DNA of 64,000 nt, taken from Lactuca virosa. Lineage: Eukaryota > Streptophyta > Magnoliopsida > Asterales > Asteraceae. Shown here one piece after another: positions 34,893 through 46,019 of the stretch; positions within the stretch are counted from its first letter, which is position 1; each line of letters opens with the position of its first letter. Made by a program: the position numbers and the translations under genes. Location of the stretch: NCBI GenBank assembly GCA_928212115.1, contig CAKMRJ010005745.1, forward strand, positions 220,726,855 through 220,790,854. Direction: 5' to 3'. A model generated the notes under the pieces. The model was not told where the DNA came from, did no database searches, and saw only the letters and a list, made by a program, of their open reading frames with translations.

Positions 34893-37077
34893 TATCACAC
34901 CCCCGAACCAGGATGGCTTTCATGTATTGTATCATAACATAATGCATAGTAGTGACCAAAGTAAACACAACCATCATAAATATAATTGAAAAGTTACATT
35001 GTTGTAAGAGTTACATGATTCAAAATCAATTACAATATGATGATAAAAAGATTTTTTTGACGCCTTAGCGTCCCATCCACAAAAGCTTATAGTTACCTGT
35101 TTTAGTGATTTCCTGAAAAGACAAGTGGTTTGAAAAAGTGTCAACAATTAAATTGGTGAGTTCATAAGAGCTTGTATGAGTAATTGTAAACCTTTCCTTG
35201 TAAAATAATAGTGTATGTTTCCATAAAATCCAATATTTTCCTTAAAAATGAGTGGTAGTCTTAGAGACCCTAAGACCGAAATGTACAAGTATTTTCATAC
35301 TTAAAATAGTAATATACAATTTTATTCTTATATAAAAAAACGTTTGAATGTATGTTTTCCCCGTAAACTAAACGTATCGTTGTTTCCCCATGCGAGTTTT
35401 TATAACCATGCTAATGACATAGATGGCCTGTCACGACGTTCTTCGGGCGTCGAAATGTAACGACATTTGTCACCCAAGACCTGCCGGTCTAACTGTAGCT
35501 AACAATTAGGGTGCGGGATCTTCAGTCCCGTATAGATCTATACGAAAGTATCACGTTCTCTTACAGGAGATTTCTGTTATAATACAGGACTTTTGCAGGT
35601 ACTCTGGTAGGTACGGTGAAGACAATGTCTCACAAAAATTGATTCAACAAGTTTACGTATTGTTATAATGAAAAACCTTTGTATGTGTAATTATCCCTTT
35701 TTCCATGATAATAAAATAGTATAAAATAATTATATATGTATTTTTTATAATTATTCACTTTGCTAAACATGTTACAAAAGTGTTAAAGGTTCATAAACTA
35801 TACTTATATAGTTTATTATAGTATTGGTACTTCGTAGTTTTGTATTTTTAAACAAACTTTTGCAGGTAAGAATTCATACAGCTTGGTAGTAGTATCATTT
35901 CATGTATTTAGCAATTTTACACAAAAGTAAGAAAAACATGCATAAAATTTTGTATATTAACACAAGTTGACTTGTGTTTACTTGTATTCTCCCCCTAAAA
36001 CATAGAAATCCCGAAAAAATGGAGGGGTATGAACTCACCTTATGTGTTTTCTTGATGAGTGGAAGGTTGTGGATGAGAAAGTTTCAAGTCAAGAACACTT
36101 GAAAAATACTTCGAGATTTGATGGTCCTATGGACATTAATATATGAATATGTTTGTAAATGGTTCAAGATTAGTACAAAAGTATGTAGAATTATTAGAGG
36201 TTGGAGGAAGTACTTACCAAAAAGATCCAAGAACAATCTTGGAAAAATCGTTGCTAGAGAGGGAGTGAGAGCTTTTCTTGGAGAGAAAGGTGAAAATGAT
36301 GAAGATAATAGTGAATGAAAAGTCTCCTGATCGTGATTATAAAATAGAGGAGGAAAGCAAGTGGAGGGGTGGTTAGGAGGAGTTATGAGGGGGACAAGGA
36401 TTTGACCAATGGAGTACTAGCTAGAGTTAGAGAAGTGACATAAAGGAGACTTGTGTCATGATGGGGGATCCACTTGTGCTAGTTACTTTATGTATAAAAT
36501 AATATATTTCTTTATAATTCTTGATATTATTTTATACAATGGTGTGCTTTATATAAAATAAAGCTTCAATATGTGCATAAAATATGAGGTTAGAGGGTCT
36601 AAGATGTGAAAAATATGAGTTGATGGAAACCCTGACGTCAAAAACTCTGAAAATGAAGAAAAGTCTAAAATTTCCCAAATTCCGGAGTAGGGTCCGAAGC
36701 TAAAAGGAAGTCCGGAGTCATCAGGGGTTCCGAAGTGGGCTGGGTGCGAAGTCAGCAGACTTCCGAGACAGGCCGGTTCCGGAGCGAGAAGGTCGGAGAC
36801 TGTTGGATTTTTGTAGTAAAAAGGTTCTGAGGTCAGAAGAGGCTCCGAGATGAGAGGGTCCGAGATGGAAGAAGGCTCCGAAATGCAGAAGACTCCGAAA
36901 TTCAGAAGGCTCTAAAATGTGAATCGTAAACTCTGAAGTTGGCTCGTTATTTTTTGGTTTTCATTTTCCGTTTCGAGCCGTTTTCAACAAGGGAAGAGAT
37001 GGGATGATGTTGGTGTTTATAGTAAAGGTAAGAAGAGTGGTTTTTGTTACCAAGAGAAATTTGGGAGAGATCTGAGA

Positions 37078-37109
<32 letters not shown>

Positions 37110-37265
37110 TTTGGGAGAGATTTGAGAGATACTTTGATTTATAATTGTAAGTAGTACATTAATAGCATTAGGAAACGTAGTGCTTTAATCTAAAATGCTA
37201 ATGCTAGTCATGTTGAATTGGTTGACTTGTTGACTTTGTTTGACCCAAAGTTGACAGTTGTCACA
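34893..37265 (-). mobile_element. 3' LTR of element D
   Basis: On the minus strand it runs from TGTGACAACTGTC (37265) to GGGGGTGTGATA (34893), 2,373 bases. It shows clustered TTGAC words at its start (minus), a TATTTTATAA box at 36336-36346, a perfect donor AAG/GTGAGT with GT at 36038-36037, the ACTCAC box with hairpin near 35140-35165, and acceptor TTTTCAG/G at 35113, 28 bases past the presumed branch A at 35141. Repeated TCCGA/CCGAAG words occupy 36670-36930 and a GA-rich run 37074-37125. Confidence 0.9.
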
Positions 37266-37280
37266 TCATCCCCCCGTTAG
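37266..37280 (-). other. Polypurine tract, element D
   Basis: On the minus strand CTAACGGGGGGATGA directly precedes the LTR start TGTGACAACTG. Upstream GGACGAAATTTCTT is the usual gypsy pre-PPT phrase. Confidence 0.85.
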
Positions 37281-37318
37281 AAGAAATTTCGTCCTTAAAT
37301 TAGCATTTGGGTAGGTTT

Positions 37319-37497
37319 TCACGAGTTGGGAAAAAGGTGTGGGTATTTTTGTTTCATTTGGTCCTCGCGTTCCCAAGTAATGCCAGGTCCACGCTTGGCA
37401 TTCCAACGGACCTTCACTATGGGTATGCGGCTTTGTTTTGTTCTCTTGATTTCCCTGTCCATGATTTCCATTGGTTCTTTGATGAAGTGGAGACTTC
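37319..37497 (-). pseudogene. Integrase C-terminus with chromodomain-like motif, element D
   Basis: The minus strand reads HFIKEPMEIMDREIKR, IPIVKVRWNAKRGPG and TWEREDQMKQKYPHLF before a TGA at 37319-37321. This is the C-terminal tail seen in Tekay/Del chromoviruses, where a chromodomain-like fold may steer integration. It is cut off from the integrase core (51959-52585) by element F, and about 120 residues expected between the two are missing, so a deletion accompanied or followed F's insertion. Confidence 0.8.
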
Positions 37498-37959
37498 GTT
37501 TAAAATTTTTATTTATGCTTATTTTTCAATAATAGTAACCTTTTAAAGAAAAGTGTTGCAGAATTTGATCCCAAAAAAACATGATAAATATGTTATCAAA
37601 GCATTTCCGAATAAATGTATTTGTTTATATTAAAACATTGGGATGTAATCGTCAATACAGAAACATAAGCATAAACAGACCTTATATTCTTTTACACTAG
37701 TGATTTACATCTCCTTTAATCTCTCAGTGTAATGTGGCTTCGTCTCGACACCTGTGATACAAATAAACTGAGTGGGTCAGGTTGGGAAACCTGGTGAGTA
37801 CATAGGGTTTTCAACCCACAATAATAAAGTTATTATGTTTAATCATCAAACAATAAACCCAATTACACATCCTCATTATCTTCGTTATTCTTAAGGGTCT
37901 ACCCTAAGAATCATCTATCCTGCATTCGTTCACTCCGAAGTCCATCGCTTCCAGGGTTC

Positions 37960-38215
37960 ATATGACAGACACTAAGTCCATAGTTGTCAATGCTCGTTCG
38001 TAAAGCACTAAATCCATAGCTGCTAATCTTCATTTATCGGGCACTAAGTCCATAGCTACCAACGTTTATCTAATAGGTACTAAGTCCATAGCTACCAGCG
38101 TTTCTCTAATAGGTACTCAGTCCATAGCTACCAGTGTTTATCTAATATGCACTAAGTCCATAGTTGTCGATGTTATTTATTAGGCACTAAGTCTATAGCT
38201 GCCAATGTTTACTCA
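37960..38215. repeat. 37-base minisatellite in F's 3' LTR
   Basis: About seven units of CACTAAGTCCATAGCTACCA followed by A(G/A)CGTTTATCTAATAGG. The paired 5' LTR carries the same array at 49785-50035. Confidence 0.9.
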
Positions 38216-39183
38216 TACCATCTTTCATCTCTCATCATTCATTTACCCATGTTTTACCCAACATATTCGTAGATATAAAATACATATACATTTTAAATCA
38301 TTTAAAACATGTATAAAATCGTTCATCCAGCATACAAAGCAAGTATTCAAATAATACGCACACATAGCACGTAATTTATATAAAATACTTCATATCTATG
38401 TGTAAGATGAAAGTAAATATGCACACACTTGTTAAAGTGATGATTCCAAACTCGGACAGCGCTTCGCTTCTTAACGATTCTATTTTCCTTCGACGAAACC
38501 TAGCATTATTATCGCTACGTTTTAGTCTAATCTTTATTACGACTAATTATTAGTCTAGATTCATCATTAACTCAAAGTCTACTTAATGATCTATCAAGTA
38601 AGGAACAACCAGGTAGGATCATATCGGAGGTAGGGTCTGTTTAGTATATGAAGTATACTGGTTGGAAATCCCACTTTAAACACCTCACTAAATCACAGCC
38701 TAGACATCATCCTTGTAAGTAGATCAATCAGTATAACGACTTTGAATCACTGATAAATTTTATTTATAGGTTCATAATAATGATATTATAAGTTATATTT
38801 AAATTAGGGTAGCATAACTCACTTAGCTAGCAGTCGGGCTCTGCAGGGGCGGAACTTCGTCGCTGAATCTTTCTAAGAAAGATTCTTGCAGCACTTCAGC
38901 GCTCACCTTGCTATACTAAAAACTACAGAAAGAGAAGTCGAATCACGAGGGACCGAAGTGCTAGGGGGATAAGAAGAGAAATACTCTTGAATCAAGAAAA
39001 TTGTGCAAGAAATATAAGAGCCTAGAGGCTCATATTTATAGTAATTAAATTTTCAAAAACCACTCTCTATATTTACATAATTGACTAAACACCCCTTTGT
39101 AATATTATTTTAAATAGATTTAATGATATTTGTACTAAACTAACAGTAGTCTTATAACGACCGCATCGTCGATACCTTTCTAA

Positions 39184-39185
<2 letters not shown>

Positions 39186-39250
<65 letters not shown>
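39186..39250. repeat. TA microsatellite in F's 3' LTR
   Basis: About 65 bases of TA. The equivalent tract in the 5' LTR (51023-51060) is about half as long, so it has changed length since insertion. Confidence 0.95.
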
Positions 39251-39253
<3 letters not shown>

Positions 39254-40145
39254 GTATATATGATTTACGCTTTATTTTAATATGTAAATGTGCTATTAAA
39301 AATTATAACTCGTTCATACGAACTTCATTTTTGATGTTCTTTATATCCACGCGTTGGTATTTACGAGTACTACAACTTTTATTTAGACGTCATCAATTAA
39401 TTTTCATTCTATCTCAGATTTACAAAACTGTATCGAATTTATCGCGTTCGAAGAGTAGGGACCAAGTTTCGTCCATATCTTTAACATACGAGCTCTATTC
39501 TCGACGTTCTTTATATCCACGTGTTGGTATTTATGAGTAATACAACTTTCATTTAGACTCCATCGGCTAATTCTCATTCTATCACGAATTTACAAATTTG
39601 TAACGAATTTGTCGCGCTTGAAGAGTAGAGACTAAGTTTCGTCCATATCTTTCGCATACGAGCTCCGTTTTCGATTGTCTTTTTATCATTGAGCTCCTAT
39701 TAACGAGGTCTTAAATTCTTGTTTAAACTGTTTTGATTAAAAATGACCGATCTAAAATTCGAATTTCAGGTTGTGCACTGCTATGCTAAATCTTAGAAAA
39801 ATCATAACTTCCTCATACGAAGTCAGATTTGTACGTTCTTTTTATGCACACTCTCGGCTTAACATATAATACAACTTTTTTTTAGATCACTAAGGCTAGA
39901 AAGTATTTTATCGTAAATTCACTTTTTACGATTCCCAGTGTCGTGCCGGTTTTGCCGTAAAACTTCGACGGGTCATAACTTGTTTGTTATAACTAGGATT
40001 TCAGTGTTCTTTATATGTACGGAACCCTAGTGATATATACTATAACTTGGTCAAGATTATTTATTCTAAATAATCTTATATCAAAAAAGTTATTTTTTAT
40101 GCTTATTGTCTCTAAAATGACTAATCCGAATCTGCGGGTGTTACA

Positions 40146-41580
40146 ATTATCTCCCCCTTAGGATGATTACGTCCCGAAATCATCAACGAAATAGGGCTTG
40201 TATAATGACTCCATACGTTATCTTTTCATCCTAGGTAATAACCGTAACTCCTATGTTCCTTCGAATGAGTATCTAACTCTTGGACTTCTGGACTGTAGGC
40301 GGTGCTCGATCTTGCACCCGCTCTCTATCTCACGTTGGACTTTCAATCGTGACCTTCAAGTCACAATCTCGATCCTTATTGGAGACTCCTTCTCCTTCGG
40401 AAACAGTCTTTACTTCGATTACCATAATAGACCGATGAGAGATGTTCTAATGACATCTCGTCGTATGATGCAACGCTTAGACTCAGGTCTTTTAGAGTCA
40501 AATTCCAGAACAAAATATACCTTCCTTCATGTTCTAATGTGATATAATCACATTATAGCATGTAGCACTTGTAGGTACAAGCTTCTAACCTTAACATTGG
40601 TTGTGATACTTCTATTGATCGCTTCGATTATCTTTCACTTCAATCTTCTGACTTAAGTCAGATGCTACATCGATCTTGGTTCTTTGAACCATGTAACATA
40701 CTCATCTTAGTCGGACTCAATATGATATGACCACTAGGGTCGGAATAGTAATCATCTTCTTAGTCATTACCGAAACGATGGTAACGACATACTTGAATAA
40801 AACGGAATCAATTACTAGTGCCTTGGTAACCTTGTGACTTTCCTTGATCCAAGTGCGAGTCCTGTGCTTCCGGTAGTATAGGCCTCTACTACCATTCATA
40901 CATACTCATACTCGTCCTAAGTATTGTCTCGTAGTTCTCCAACTTATTATGACAAAAACAATTTTAACACATACAAATGTGTCCAAACAATCATATAATT
41001 TCCCTAGACTCTACTAGGACTTCTTCCATGCGTATCTTCAATCATCAATTCTGCTTCAACTCGGTTGCGGATGGAAATGTCAGACGATGGGAAAACATCA
41101 TGGATTATACCAAAAATTATTTCTTTCCGCCAATCGAAAGTGTACTTCTCCCGTACTAGAGGTATTACCTATTTAGATGCATTCTAGAGGTAAGATATCA
41201 CTCTTACGATATCTTCCGATAGGTATCATTCACTATCGTAAGCCTTCTTATTTCCTCCATTTGCTCAGTCTGCTATGAGTCCTTATCATGACATTTTATA
41301 CACCAAATCAGGCGTTTGGTGTATCGAAACGAGAATATAGATAGAGAAGGTTTAGATGTGTAATCCTCCTAATTACTACGAAAAGTTATATGCCAGTTCT
41401 AATACATCACAAATCATTTAGCACATAAAAGCTTTTTAGGCATCTTCCCTAATTAAGCTAGTGCTTGTGTCTATTCAGGTGTACTTCCTAAAATATATTA
41501 GACACACTCCTCACGATCATCGCTTAGCATTCTAAGTTTAGGTCTAGAAATAAATCCTTATTCCTAGTTCGCTTAAACTA
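40146..41580 (-). other. Non-coding interior of element F
   Basis: About 1.4 kb between the polypurine tract (minus strand CCTAAGGGGGAGATAA at 40148-40163) and primer-binding site. No gag, protease, RT or integrase motif was found in any frame. The end next to the primer site is alignable with 63204-63600 (shared GACACAAGCACTAG and TGTGCTAAATGAT). Confidence 0.7.
41536..41578 (-). other. Post-primer hairpin of F
   Basis: GTTTAAG pairs with CTAAAC and CTAGGAATAA with TTATTTCTAG on the minus strand, around a bulge GCGAA, directly after the primer-binding site. The element at 61014 has the same structure with other bases. Confidence 0.6.
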
Positions 41581-41594
41581 ATGTTCTGATACCA
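41581..41594 (-). other. Primer-binding site, element F
   Basis: TGGTATCAGAACAT on the minus strand, two bases after the LTR end GATGTCACA; initiator tRNA-Met type with a mismatch. Confidence 0.8.
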
Positions 41595-42039
41595 ACTGTG
41601 ACATCCCCAAATTCACGGTCATTTTAAAAATTTATTTTTGCTTATTTTAAAATTAGAGTAACCTTTTAAAAAAAAAGTGTTGCGGAATTTGTTCCCAGAA
41701 AAACATGATAAATATGTTATCAAATCATTTCCGAATAAATGTATTTGTTTATATTAAAACATTGGGATGTCATCGTCAACACAAGAACATTAGCATAAAT
41801 AGACCTTACATTCTTTTACACTAGTGATTTACATATCCTTTAATCTCTCAGTGTAATGTAACTTTGTCTCGACACCTGTGATACAAATAAACTGAGTGGG
41901 TCAGGTTGGGAAACCTGGTGAATATATAGGGTTTTTAAGCCTCAATAATAAAGTTATTATGTTTAATCATCAAATAATAAAACCAATTACCCATCCCCAT
42001 TATCTTCGTTATTCTTAAGGGTCTACCCTAAGAATCATA

Positions 42040-42816
42040 TGTTGGATTAGTGTCTAAGTCCATAACTATAATTGGTATGTACTTGACCCGACTCGGCATG
42101 GTCCATTTGGGTTGCATGGCATCGGAACATTTGGATAGACCGTTTATGAGGAAAAGACATTTTGTGACATATTAATATATTATAAGTTCTAATATATTAA
42201 TATGAAATCATGTTATTTAATTAGTATTGATCAAGAATTAATTTGGACTTAATTTAGTGATCAAAAAAGAGACTAATTAAATATATGGGGATTGATTGTG
42301 TAAATCATTCATTCTTATATATGTGGGCTTATGATCCAAGATTCCTTTATGTTGGGTTTAACCCATGTGGTGATCCATGGATACTCCATGGAGGTTAAAA
42401 CCCATAGAGCATAAGGAATGGGTAAATTCATGAGTTACATGGTGTAACCCTAATAGCCACACTATATAAGAACCCCTTTAGTTCAAGAAATGGGCACTAG
42501 TGATACATATTTTGAGGGCTAGCCGATTTGAACATGTATGTCTTCTTCTCATGGTTATTCCAAGAGTTCATGATGTTGTGTGAACCATTTGAGGTGTCAC
42601 ACTTGGGGCACTAGGCTCTCAAGCTTCATGGAATCAAGCAACAACAACAAGGTATGTATTCTATCTATTTTATTATCCTAGTATCAATGTTTTGGTATGC
42701 TAGTTAGGATAATACCTTGGATAATCATATTTGCATGTATAATAGAGAAAACATAGATCCAAGGTATTTAGGGTTGCATGTACACTTAGGAGTGTTAGAA
42801 TGCTCAAAACCGAACA
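42040..42816 (+). mobile_element. 5' LTR of E2
   Basis: Starts TGTTGGATTAGTG, ends AAAACCGAACA. A donor-like AAG/GTATGT follows a CAACAACAACAA stretch at 42640-42657, suggesting that the transcript leaves the LTR through a splice site. Confidence 0.9.
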
Positions 42817-42817
42817 G

Positions 42818-42830
42818 TGGTATCAGAGAC
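42818..42830 (+). other. Primer-binding site, E2
   Basis: TGGTATCAGAGAC one base after the LTR; initiator tRNA-Met type. Confidence 0.85.
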
Positions 42831-42907
42831 TAGGCTTGTTTTCAATTATACTTGATGCAAATTGCTGAAAAATGCTGAAAAGTCGAATTTCGGGCATTCT
42901 GGGCACT

Positions 42908-42992
42908 GGACTCGCCGAGTCCACTGATGAACTCGCCGAGTCCATGAAGAAAATCATCCTACTCGGCGAGTAGGTTGATACACTCGACGAGT
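42908..42992. repeat. ACTCGNCGAGT palindromes in the E2 leader
   Basis: Four copies (ACTCGCCGAGT twice, ACTCGGCGAGT, ACTCGACGAGT), 21-30 bases apart, just after the primer site. E1 lacks them. The same word fills the gypsy LTRs of the window. Confidence 0.85.
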
Positions 42993-43294
42993 AGGAGCCC
43001 CAGACAGCATATTTTCGAGGTTTTTGGCTAGAAATGGACTAGGAACATTACCCTAAGCTGTTTTTGGACTTATAAACTTGTTTTTGATGTGGTAATGTTC
43101 ATGCTAATCCAATTTCAAAGATAATTGTCAATAGATTCATGTTTTGTATTAGTTTAGTGATTAGGCTAATTACATGAAAAAGTTTGATTTGAATTATCTT
43201 GTTCTTATGAGTTGCTTAGATTAATAGAAAAGTTAATTGATTATGTGTTTTCAATCCATTTTAATCTAAGAGTTGATTCTAAAATGTGTTTTTG

Positions 43295-43622
43295 TAACTT
43301 GTCCTCAAGTTATATGAAAAGTCACATTTAAGTTTCATAAAACTCATAAAAGTTGGCAATGGTTACAAAAATAAAGAGTCTTGTCCTCAAGTTATGGAGG
43401 TTCAAGAGTCACTTCATTAAGTAATAAAATGTGTAACCTTAATTAATTCCATAAATTACAAAATAAAGAAAAGTTACATTTTTTTATTAGTTTAAAGTCT
43501 TCCATAACTTGTCCTCAAGTTATGGAACTTGAAGAGTTTTTTAATTAAAACTAATTTAAACACATAAGTTATGGAATTAATTAGTTTTGAATAGTTTCAA
43601 AACTTGCCCTCAAGTTTTGGAA
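43295..43622 (+). repeat. Leader hairpins of E2
   Basis: Hairpins with loop TCCT or CCCT at 43295-43314, 43501-43526 (11-base stem) and 43597-43622, plus a decayed one near 43378-43396. They match the four of E1; one stem uses CAAAACTTG/CAAGTTTTG in place of CATAACTTG/CAAGTTATG. Confidence 0.75.
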
Positions 43623-43744
43623 TTTGAAAAGTTTCACTTATGAATAATTTAATTCCAAGTTAGCCCTTAGAATTTTAAAAGTTAAAATTTCAAACCCTTA
43701 TACTATTATTATAATTTTAATTATATAGATATGTATAAGATAAA

Positions 43745-43905
43745 GTCAATCTTACCGTTAGTAGGCCTCATTCACGAAGCCGGTCTATAAGGGGGGTATA
43801 AGGTTACTGCCTATAAAATGGCATTTTAATGGTGTCCACTCTCACCCACGCGCTTCCTTGACTGGTGGAGGGTCGTTAGCCGAACGGGTAGGAAAGGACT
43901 ATAAT
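43745..43905 (+). other. Strongly conserved non-coding block in E2
   Basis: Nearly identical to 27885-28045 of E1. It ends with CTTTCCTAC/GTAGGAAAGG-like and CGTTAG words that could pair over distance. Function unknown. Confidence 0.5.
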
Positions 43906-44629
43906 TCTCCCTTCATTAAAAGTATTAATGATAAATACTAAGTAACTAAACACTTCTAAATTCCCAATCTTAGTTACTTAGGAAAATGTGAATTTGGTGC
44001 TAGCCCATAAAATTACACTTTGTACCTTAACAAGTCGTTAGTGGAGCGTGTGTGGTTAACCGGCACACTAACATGGACTAGTAAGAGTGGCAAAGGGTAA
44101 CTTAACTTTATTATAGATCGGTGGAGCGTGTGTGGTTAACCGGCACATCGATTAGGTAATATTGTTGAGGGTACCAAGTAAATTTGTATGGTTATTCACA
44201 CCTTGTTTGTGATCCTCGGCATCCCAGTCACAAACTTGAGAGGGCACAATCGAGATTCAAACATGCCATTGAAAGTTCAATGTATCTCAAAAGATCTAGG
44301 AGTTTCAAATCCAATTAAAACTTAATTATATTTCGTTTTTCATGGTGGAAATTGGTAAATCGTCATTTACCTACCTTCAACTATTTTATAACTTGGATTA
44401 CGGCATCCCTCTTCCAGTTATAAATAGGTTGTTGGGTCCTAGCCTTAATATTTCATATTGGGTGTTATATTAAGGACTTTAAATCAACTATCTTGAATAT
44501 CTCCCAAAAGATGATCTTCCCAAATCTCTTGAAACAAGCTTTCCTAAATGAAGATGATGTCCCATGGAAATCATACTTCTTTCACTTCCTCCAGTTATTC
44601 TCCCTAACCCACAAGTTCCTGAAAAGTTT

Positions 44630-45090
44630 AAGGTCACTCAAGCCCTATTGGCAAGCAAAGGTCTATGTGTGATCACATCTTGGAGATGTAGTCAGATATT
44701 GACAAGCCGGGAGAGTTGGGTGTCAAAGTCTTGAGAAAGTTGGTGACTCAACTATTTTCTAAGTCACATAGTGAGTTCCTTTGGGACTCCTATGAAACAG
44801 ACTATGACAAGACCCTTAATGATCTTATCTATTTGCTAAGATCAACTTCCTAAAACTTTATGGACATTGACAATGATGACATTGGATATCCAGTAAAGCT
44901 CTCTCTTCCCAATGGAAATGGATCGGCCATAGTCAACTCGGTTGACCAAATGGTAAAGAGAAAGGCTAAGTCTGAGATAGTCCCATTATCAAGGGTCCAT
45001 CGCCAAAGAAAGGGGCATTGGTTGTGAAGCTGCCAAATTTACCTAAGGATGTTAAAGTCAATAAGTTTGATTCTACTTCAGGTAAAGCCC
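44630..45090 (+). pseudogene. Copia gag remnant in E2
   Basis: One frame shows DHILEM, stop, SDIDKPGELGVKVLRKL and SEFLWDSYETDYDKTLNDLI, the end of the copia gag domain, followed by MDIDNDDIGYP and a decayed zinc knuckle (KGHW in another frame, only CxxC fragments left) and FDSTSG. Multiple stops; the TAG after ILEM is shared with E1. Confidence 0.65.
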
Positions 45091-45689
45091 ACTATCTAAC
45101 TCTGCTAAGTTTCTATTCTGAGATTCTTGATACATGATGTGACTGGGTCACATGTTGATGTTTTAAGAATCAAAGAAAGTGAAGAAACTTAAAGAAAGAA
45201 TATGCTGAATCTGATGGCATAGATGGATTTCTATCGCATAGTTTGAAGATCGGATTCTTGAGCTACTTCTTAAGATTATGATATATTGCGTAGGAATAAA
45301 TAACAACAAAGTTTTTTCATGTGCTTTTGCATTGTAAGGATAGTTTTTCCGCAAAGTTTTAAAATAAAAAGAAAAAAAAAATTTTGATTTTATTTATTTT
45401 AAAATATCCTTACAATGGCATTTGTGAAAATTTTTGTTGCTTATAAGATTCCATTAAGAGCAAGAGTGGAAATATGAATTTGATTCTTTCATTTGTGGTA
45501 GTGTCTAAATTTACCAAATAAGGAAAGATTCTCATCACCTAAGTTTCAGTTGGATAGAAACTTGGAATCATGCAAGTTGTATAGCATGATGAATAAGAAC
45601 TTTCAAGCATTTGAAAAATTAAGACTAAGTACTTGTTCACATGGATGTGTGAGTCAAGTAAAGGATCGAGTACACATTCTTGTGCACTG

Positions 45690-46010
45690 ATCAAGCCCAC
45701 CACAAATAATCGTTAAGACTATTCGTCATTATTTACTAAAATTCAGTAAATATGGTTATACATACAAGCTTAAGTGTAATTCTGAGACATTGGAAAAGGT
45801 TTCAATGTATGGCAGAGCGAATAAGAAGAATCAACTTAGGCAGAAAGATAAAAGTTTCTCAAATCTGAAAAGATGGGAGAGTACTTTAGTATCATGTTAT
45901 ATAATCATCTTAATGATTAAGAGACCTTATCACAATTCATCCTCTAAGTGCATTCTGGTAGCTAAGAAGAGGAGCTATGAATTGTTGAAGTGGTTAAATC
46001 AAGAAGATGA
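45690..46010 (+). pseudogene. Copia integrase remnant in E2
   Basis: KYGYTYKLKCNSETLEKV aligns with the region between catalytic Asp residues of copia integrases; in a shifted frame EKMGEYFSIM stands for the usual RGGEYLS motif and DHLND for DHL. Stops and shifts throughout. No RT or RNase H block was recognised downstream to 48957. Confidence 0.55.
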
Positions 46011-46019
46011 TTTATACTT

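Larger units (their letters stand above)
37498..40145 (-). mobile_element. 3' LTR of element F
   Basis: Minus strand from TGTAACACCCGCAGATTC (40145) to about 37498, truncated before the terminal GGGGATGTCACA. Landmarks on the minus strand: TATAAATA at 39040-39033, donor AA/GTGAGT near 38822, minisatellite 37960-38215, the box ACTCAC plus hairpin CAGGTT/AACCTG (37770-37799), branch-like CTGAC and acceptor CACAG/G at 37752, 25 bases later. Confidence 0.85.

Noticed and set aside
39181..39260. Origin or scaffold-attachment signal in the TA run
   Set aside because: A pure microsatellite whose length differs between F's two LTRs; nothing else supports it.
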